From Buddleja alternifolia (taxonomy: Eukaryota > Streptophyta > Magnoliopsida > Lamiales > Scrophulariaceae), in NCBI GenBank assembly GCA_019426215.1, contig CM033394.1, forward strand, positions 21,844,195 to 21,908,194: a stretch of DNA of 64,000 nt, written 5' to 3'. The first letter of the stretch is position 1; each line of letters opens with the position of its first letter. Below are positions 57,422 to 64,000 of the stretch, one piece after another. A program made the position numbers and the translations under genes. The notes beneath the pieces were generated by a model, which saw nothing but the letters and a program-made list of their open reading frames with translations, made no database searches and was not told where the DNA came from.

Positions 57422-57433
57422 GCTCAGATACCA
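57422..57433 (-). promoter_or_regulatory. Primer binding site of element I/E
   Basis: The minus strand reads TGGTATCTGAGC, one mismatch to the initiator tRNA-Met site, next to the LTR end. Confidence 0.78.
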
Positions 57434-57434
57434 C

Positions 57435-59044
57435 TGTTGGGGACAATTAACCAAACGCAGCGGAAAACAGAATTTAAATTTTTTATGGATTTTCCCATAA
57501 CAGGATCAATCCCGGGGTTTAAACACATGTATGTATGATAGGGTAAAATAAACTTTACCCGTTGTATTGAAGTGGTTAACAATTCCTACGAATTTGAATT
57601 CTTCAATTCTTCGCGAAATATCTCCGGCTGAAATTATGTTGATCCTAGCAGTCCAATTGTTCTGCCTCTAAATCGTCTCGCCGAAAAATACTTGATGAAA
57701 AATTATTCCTCCTTCTTGGCTTGAAGGCCAACGGCTAGTATGAGAGAGGGAGAGGATTTTTTTTTCTTGTGGTGTTGTGTAATGCAACTTATGACACAGA
57801 CTTATAACTAATGTGATATTTATATCACTTAAGTTGTTACCTTGGACTAAAACAAAGCCCATAATCTCGCCTAGTAGCCGCCCCCTTAGGGCCTTGGTGT
57901 GCTACTTGGTGTATTATTTTAAGCTTCAGTTAATCTAGTATTTAATTAATTAACTTAATCTAATTAATTAATTCAATTAAATAATAGAGAACTCATTTAA
58001 TTAATTTTATTTCTCCAAGAAATATTACATTAATTAAATCATAAATAAATTAACTTATTTTCGCGAATAATTAATTCTATTTATTTAATTTGAAGTATCC
58101 AATACTTAAAATATTACCACAGAAAATATTCCACTTTTCATCATTTTTTTCTTTTTAAGCGTGACTCTTTAGGTTCATCTATATTTGGCAATGGGTGGAT
58201 TCCATTGAATATGGGTCCCATCTAGCCAGTCAAGTGGTCCATATTTAACCCAAATAAGATGAAATGATTAGATCATTTTGAATACAAACTCTTCGTTTTC
58301 TTATCCCGGTTAAGTGAGAGTCATGGTTTTGGTCAAACTCACTAACTTAACACTATACTATATTTATAATAAGTTCAGATCAATGAATGCTTTGACCAAA
58401 GGCTTTGAGATCTAACTTACTTATAAATGCATAGGATAATTCTTCGTTCACTTACGAGGGAACGAATCCTTTCTTGGATATCAGTTAAGAATACTACTTT
58501 CCCATTAGGTTCCAGTTCGAGGTTGACCCCACCAACAGGTGAATTGGGCCTAACTACTCTAATGACGAACCTAACGTCACAAGTATATCTTCAACTCGAT
58601 TCCTCAAGTCTAAAGTTCAAACACATCTATTACAATTTAATCAATTCTGTCATTGACTGTCAAAGAGTGAAAACCCATGTGACAGAATCGATGCGAGTCA
58701 AGTCTGAGTGCCACTATGTCCATCAGTGCACGTATGATATGAGTTCTTCACTACTTCCTAGTGATTGATGGGCACCTTTCTCGTCAAAACTCATATCATA
58801 CAAGTCTTCATGATTTCCAATGCCCAATTGAAAATCTTTGACTTGCAGACTATTTTAGTTCACAAGTATCAGACTCCTCTAGTGCCTTAGAGTGTTAACT
58901 CTTGTGTTCATGGACTTATAGGTGCCAGTATGAACGTAAACAACTAAAATGCCTTTTATTGATTGATTTAATAAACAATTACAAATTGATAATGTCCTAT
59001 CATTTACTAATCCTCTAGTGGCATTTGAGGACATTAACATAACA
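57435..59044 (-). repeat. I/E 5' LTR (1610 bp)
   Basis: TGTTGGGGACAATTAACC ... ACATTAACATAACA on the plus strand, followed by the TSD copy ACATT (59045-59049). Closely similar to 32921-34127 plus 43918-44346. Confidence 0.88.
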
Positions 59045-59049
59045 ACATT

Positions 59050-59401
59050 TTCATATTATATCTTTGAAAAGGCATTAAAACGATTAAGCTACTATTGGTT
59101 AAAGAGAACGCTAAGCTTACAAAATCATTTCCGCTGTGCTAAGCCTGATTAAGCGATTGAGACATTACCTTACTTTGGTAATTGTTGAAATCACTAAGTC
59201 TTAGTTATCTTAATCGCCTGACCTAGCACTGAGCTTACTAAGGGTTCAAATTCTTCAAAGTAAATACTCAGCCAAGCGTCTACATTTTAAAGCGTCCAAA
59301 ACTCATTTTAATACGAAATTTTTGAAGTCGAAAAAGACTTCAAGGTCTATTCAACACCCCCCCCCCTTCTAGACCCTTTCGTATGGCACTTTGGACCAAC
59401 A
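59050..59401 (+). repeat. SIRE-like element D' 5' LTR, second part
   Basis: Continues the LTR begun at 31759 and ends TTTGGACCAACA. The total LTR without the insertion is about 1.5 kb. Confidence 0.85.
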
Positions 59402-59403
59402 AG

Positions 59404-59415
59404 TGGTATCAGAGC
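59404..59415 (+). promoter_or_regulatory. Primer binding site of D' (initiator tRNA-Met)
   Basis: TGGTATCAGAGC two bases after the LTR. Confidence 0.9.
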
Positions 59416-59526
59416 GGTTGAAGTAAAAACCTAAGCATTTTCGAGCGTAACTTCTTGTTTAGATCTATTTTTCTAAACTTTGTCGCTTTATTTTTTTTAA
59501 AATCTCATATCATTGCTTTTAACAAG

Positions 59527-59648
59527 ATGCCAAAGTTGATTGAGTCAAACTATGACTCATGGAAACTTAGAGCATTCACTTATTTATGTTCTTGTGATAA
59601 TGAGATGTGTGATGTAATTACAGATGGCCCTATTCAAATCATGAAAGT
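59527..59648 (+). pseudogene. D' gag, N-terminal 40 residues, cut by element F
   Basis: ATG at 59527 (MPKLIESNYDSWKLRAFTYL), closely related to the D gag start. It is interrupted after GPIQIMKV by the F LTR at 59649; any downstream D' sequence would lie beyond the window. Confidence 0.85.
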
Positions 59649-61216
59649 TGTTGGTCCCAAGTGGCATACGAAAGGGTCTAGAAAGGGGGTGTTGAATAGA
59701 CCCTGAAGTCTTTTTCGACTTCAAAAAGTTTCGTATTAAAATGGTTTTGGACGCTTGAAATGTAGACGCTTGACTGAGCGTTTACTTGAAATATAGACGC
59801 TTAGGCTAAGCGTCTAATGAAGACTGTTTTAGAAAGTTAACTTAGACTTTAAGTTTTGAATACTTTAACCAAGTAGGTTTAAGCGTTCAGTTCTTTAATC
59901 AGTGTTAGCACAGCGGAATAATTTTAGAGTCTTCTCTTTTGGAAATCTTTAGCGTCACAAATTGTTTCTTAGTTGCTTAGCGTTTGATTGTGTTTTACTT
60001 AATCAATTTATGCAATGATATGAAAGATAATAGAATTGACTGTAAAGTAAATGACACAATATTTGTAAGGTTCGTTGGGTGGTGTAATCCCAACTACGTC
60101 CTTCTTCTCCTTGAACACTTGGAGGCAATCCACTAAAATGATTCTCAAAGAATCACACAGAGTCTTCTACAAATTAGGGAGAGATGGATGTCGATTACTT
60201 GAGCTCCTTGATCACACAAATTTCTGCTCCAAATCACTTCAATCCCCTTGCTTCTTTCACCCAGAAATAATGCAAGTATCCAACTTCGACTTCACACAGA
60301 TCGCGAGGCTTGGACGGGGTTTTCTAAATAGTTTGTTTGATTTTGATGAAGTTCAAACAACTGAAAATATCTCAGTAGTAATATGGTTTCTTTGAAAAGA
60401 ATGTTTGAGATATTGGTTGACTATCTCAGGAATTGAAGAAAAGCAAAGAGAATGTTTTCTTGAATATTCTGGCTTTTCTGAGAGTTTAAGGAATGAGACT
60501 TCAATGCAACAACAATCTGGCTTGGAAATTGATTGTCTTTTTGGCTTGTTGTTGAAGTCCTATTTATAGGCATTCTTGGAGAAAGTGTCCGTTTGACACA
60601 TGCACAAGGGCGTGTCCCTCACTTCCGTGAGCGAACAACTTTTGTTCTTTTTCCTGAAAATCAGCTGCACAAAAGTTGGTGCTGCAGTCTATGAAAGTTG
60701 ACAGTCCAATGGGGTGGCTTCTCCATACGTCTGTAAGTGCTTATCATATTTAATGCTCTTATCAGCATTTAATGCATTTGAATTAAATGCCCGTTGGCAC
60801 TTAATGCATTGAGAGTATTTGCATTAAACTCCTTCTGGACTTAGAAATAAATTCAGGTGAAATCAGTCATTGATAGACGCTTATCCATCCTTGAATTACT
60901 TCTGTCCTTTAAGGTGACGCTAGATATAGCTGGTCATTTGGACGCTTGGAATCTTCATCTTCATTCAGACTTCAGGCGCTTGAGTCTTCAAACTTTACCA
61001 CTGATAAACTCACTCAGAAATTATCAGACGCTCAGCCTAAAACTACTTAGCCTAACAATCTAGAATAAAAATAAAACAAAGCCTATAAAGCCTATTACAA
61101 ATCTAACGCTTCAAAGCTTATACATGATTTTTACTAAAATCAAACTTACATATTTTTAGGTCTAACATAATGTCCTAATTGTCATCATCAAAACATCTAT
61201 CATGAAATTCCTAACA
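59649..61216 (-). repeat. 3' LTR of element F (1568 bp)
   Basis: TGTTGGTCCCAAGTGG ... GAAATTCCTAACA on the plus strand, the reverse complement of D/D' LTR ends. Complete, and the best reference copy of this family here. It is rich in GACGCTT/AAGCGTC words. Confidence 0.88.
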
Positions 61217-61232
61217 ATTTCCCCCTTTTTGA
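61217..61232 (-). promoter_or_regulatory. Polypurine tract of element F
   Basis: The minus strand reads AAAAAGGGGGAAAT directly before the LTR-initial TGTTAGG. Confidence 0.85.
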
Positions 61233-61448
61233 TGATGGCAATACTTACTCTTTTATAGTTTAAGAGTTAGACAGCCAAAATAAAAGTTAGCTTTGATTAG
61301 ATAACGTTAGTTAAAGTTAGTTACGCTTCAACGAGATGTTTCAGCAAAAAAAAATGCATTTTATATATATGAAGGATTACAAGCATTTTTACAACTAAGT
61401 AAAACTTATATAATGGACAAGAATATAGATAATGCAAATCAAAAAGCC

Positions 61449-64000
61449 TTAACGACTTGGTCTAACTGTATATCGCTTGGGCATTTCAGCTCGTATAGCT
61501 TCAGTTAGATTATCTTCCAAAGTCATCATCGCTTCATGATCTTTGTTGATTATGAGCTTATTTTCTTCTTTTTGTCTTTTCTTGAAAGCAGTAAAGTGTT
61601 TTTCCCATTCAGTTGGGTCAATACCCATATACCTTAGGCAAATTCTGAAAGTTCGACTGAAGTCAGTCATCTGTCTCTCTTCAGCTAAAATTCTTGGATC
61701 TGTAGATTCTGGAATAGATGCTCTTTGAAGAGGGATGTCAAACTGTTCAAGCAGTGCCTAAGAAGGTATTGGTAGATTTGGATATTGTGCTCTTAGAGGT
61801 TCTCTTAGCGTTCTACTAGGCGCTCCAGCAGAATCACTTACCTCAGAAGCAATTATCCAAGAAGGGAGAGTTAGCACAGAAAGAGAAGGTAAAACTTGAC
61901 GCTTAGGAGGCAGAGGCTCTTAAGCTCTTGAACTAGACACTTTCCTCTTTTCTCCTTCTCTTCCCCTTATTGCCATCATCAGACTTTAGAAAATGTTCCG
62001 TAAGTAAACTGACCTGATGAGCAATCTGAGACATAGAGTCTGTGATGTCGTCCAGACGCTTGTCGAAGCATTCCTGCAGTGCGAGGAGCTTGGCGCTGGT
62101 AGCATCATTCAGAGATGTCTCTAAGTTTTGAAGGCGCTTTTCAAGCTCTTCTTTTATGGCAAGTTGGTTGGTTTGAGTAGCATTATGCATTTCTTGAAAA
62201 ACTTGTCTGCACTCACCAACAGCTGCTTGAGCTGAACTACGCATATGAGCAATCTGAGTGCTCATAATGTGAGACTCAATCTTTGTCAAATCGTCTTTAA
62301 TCCAGTGGAGAGATTCTTCATTCTGATTAGCATGAGCATTGATATCCTCCAAAATGGATTTGAGCAAAGAACCAAAAGATTGACTCTCATCTGATTGAAT
62401 GGCTTGAGGAGCCGGTCGCTTAAATCTGGATGAGTGTTTAAGAGAGTCAATAGGAACTTGATATGCGGGATCAAAGACAGTACCTCGTACACAAGAGAAA
62501 GATCCTCAGCAATATCAGCAGCAACGAGTTCAGGTGCGTCAGGAATATCCTTTGGTTGAGACACTTGAACTGGTTCTTCAGCAGACGCTGGAATACTTGT
62601 AATTTCAGAAGTGCACGCTTCAACTGACTTAGCAGGCGCTTCCTCAAGCGCCGACTCTGTTTGGCAAAAGTCATCGAATTGGAAGTTCCAATTTGCTAAA
62701 TTGGCATAAGAAGTGGACGCAGCTTCCAAGAGTTCAATGATTCTGGTTCTAGAAATGCAAATACCGGAAATGAATGTGCGAAGGGGACTCTCAATGGCCC
62801 GGATGTGTATGGGACCAATGATATCAAGCACATGATTAGGAAAGACTTTGGACGGCGCTTGACAGACAGAGAAAATTGAATCTGGGGAGTAATCTCTGGA
62901 AAATCCAATCAAGCAGTCAGAAGGAAGAGGCTTAAGACGCTGATTTTGAGGCACATAAGCAGCATAGTACTCTTCTAAATATGGATAGATCGCTTGAGCT
63001 AGTCCCTGATTTCGTTTTAGCAGTGAGAGGACAAACTCATAATGACTGAGTACCTCTTTGCGGATACAAGGGAGCAGTGGATATCCTCGAAATGAATTGA
63101 TTACTGAGCCGTTCCATTGTCTGAGATTGGCAGTGAAGATTCTGTCAAAATGAGATAAGGGAGTCATAATCTTCACCATCTAATTGAAATTATCTTCGCA
63201 GTGGCTCGGAGCGAAATTCAAGCAAGATACGGAAGAACTGCCACTGGTAGATGTTTGAGCGTTGAAATGGAGAGGAGTAATGGACAGTCTGTGAAGCTCT
63301 TGCCGCAAACACTGCTCAATCTGATGTCTAATGATTGGGAGCTTGAGAACAGGTCCAACTCTATGTTGACGCTTCTTCAGGCAATACTTGGCGAAATGAC
63401 GCTTCTTGTCATGCATGCCTATGCCAAATAAATGGGGAGCTTGAACTAACTCGAAGAATGTATATCTGTTTCCCATATATGCTTCAACCTAGTTAACTTC
63501 GTTCATGCAGTAGTCTGTGACAGCGTTGACAATAGCTCTAATGCCTTCATGGCGAATGTCTCTGATAGATTCAAAGTGATATCTATCAGTCTGATAGTTG
63601 GCATTCCAGACGCTATCAAAGTATGCATCCGCTTCAGTTTGAATCAAATCTGTAAGAGATGCTAGACGCTCACCGGCATGAACTGCTTTATTCTTCCATA
63701 GGCGAAGTGGATTGACCGAATTTAGATTTTCAGGACTATTGGCAATATGAGGAAAGTGTGTGTAGCCTTCTCTGTTCAAGACTACCTCTGATGGATTCAG
63801 AAAGCTAGGACGAAGAGGCTCATACACACGGATATTGTAGTCTCTTAGAGCGAATCCAGTGGACTTGCTATGCCCATAGTCTAGGTAATATGCGAGATCC
63901 ATATCACACCTGGGAGTTCGGCCTCCTTGTCTTTCTTGTTGAAGAATAAGAGAAGACGGTATCTGACCAGGAGTTTTACGAAGTTGAATAGCCAGACAGT
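61449..64000 (-). pseudogene. SIRE-like ORF in envelope position, broken
   Basis: About 850 codons from the window edge, between pol and the polypurine tract, the place of the envelope-like ORF of SIRE elements. The first part is open from the edge through MDLAYYLDYGHSKSTGFALR, with in-frame TAGs at 63489-63491 and 63180-63182 and no frame change, down to about 62490. There a frameshift moves the reading to the frame of 62367-61933, a Gln/Glu/Lys-rich, coiled-coil-like segment (EELEKRLQNLETSLNDA) ending in a basic tail. After another frame change, the last part (FSRTFRICLRYMGIDPTEW) ends at 61449; stops at about 61765 and 61920 interrupt it. I see no signal peptide or clear transmembrane helix, so envelope describes the position only. 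Confidence 0.65.

Larger units (their letters stand above)
32921..59044 (-). mobile_element. Ty1/copia element I/E, split across 26 kb by nested insertions
   Basis: The left half has the 3' LTR (32921-34127, 43918-44346) and the RT/RNase H end (44347-44943). The right half has integrase, protease, gag, leader and 5' LTR (53261-59044). TSD ACATT flanks the whole (32916-32920, 59045-59049), and the target is one continuous SIRE-like LTR. Elements B, D and C account for the interior. About 0.8 kb of RT and the 3' end of RNase H with the polypurine tract have been deleted. Confidence 0.88.
59649..64000 (-). mobile_element. SIRE-like copia element F, 3' part
   Basis: Minus strand: envelope-position ORF from the window edge down to 61449, polypurine tract at 61217-61232, 3' LTR 61216-59649. 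The pol region lies right of the window. It is inserted in the D' gag; left TSD half AAAGT (59644-59648). Confidence 0.85.

Overview
This 64 kb window looks like heterochromatic nuclear DNA of a flowering plant, most likely a eudicot. It is AT-rich, packed with LTR retrotransposons nested inside one another, carries two non-autonomous DNA transposons with intact target-site duplications (TSDs), and holds one recognisable host gene, a broken F-box gene. No bacterial operons, organellar genes, tRNA/rRNA genes or CRISPR arrays were seen. Element names (J, K, A, G, H, D', I/E, B, D, C, F) are mine.

Layout, left to right. 1-2000: 3' end of a plus-strand Ty1/copia element (J) with a 1662 bp LTR, inserted into a minus-strand short-LTR copia element (K, 2001-5358). 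5716-6899: copia solo LTR with TSD TTATT. 7815-9111: F-box/FBA pseudogene (minus). 9298-10246: Mutator-type MITE with 9 bp TSD. 11365-12162: hAT-type MITE with 8 bp TSD. 12275-20906: decayed Athila-like Ty3/gypsy element A (minus) with a third ORF. 20907-26540: minus-strand copia element G truncated at the A LTR. 26541-29812: copia LTR H, split by a gypsy solo LTR (27755-29472, TSD TCTAT).

31759-64000 is one large nest. A SIRE-like copia element D' (LTR 31759-32920 plus 59050-59401) was entered by copia element I/E, whose halves now lie 26 kb apart but share TSD ACATT (32916-32920 and 59045-59049). I/E was then entered by Athila-like element B (34128-43917, TSD AGTTC, LTRs of identical length about 1% apart, so young) and by a second SIRE-like element D (44944-53260). 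D was entered by a gag-protease-only Athila derivative C (45558-51682). A third SIRE-like element F (59649 to the window end, minus) sits in the D' gag and carries a long broken envelope-position ORF.

The three Athila-like elements show graded loss. A keeps every domain and ORF3 but is riddled with breaks. B has lost the integrase catalytic core in frame. C has lost the whole of RT, RNase H and integrase. All three keep an 18 nt tRNA-Asp primer site and a conserved hairpin block just past pol.

The most interesting signal is a set of quasi-palindromic words spaced 22 bp apart. Each family uses a different word (GGACCGCGGTCC in A, CAAGTACGTACTTG in B, CCACGCCTAGGCGCCG in C). They lie in the gag-protease linker of all three, and again in the LTRs of A and C. 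Because 22 is not a multiple of 3, the protein cannot be what keeps the spacing. I know of no described feature that accounts for this.
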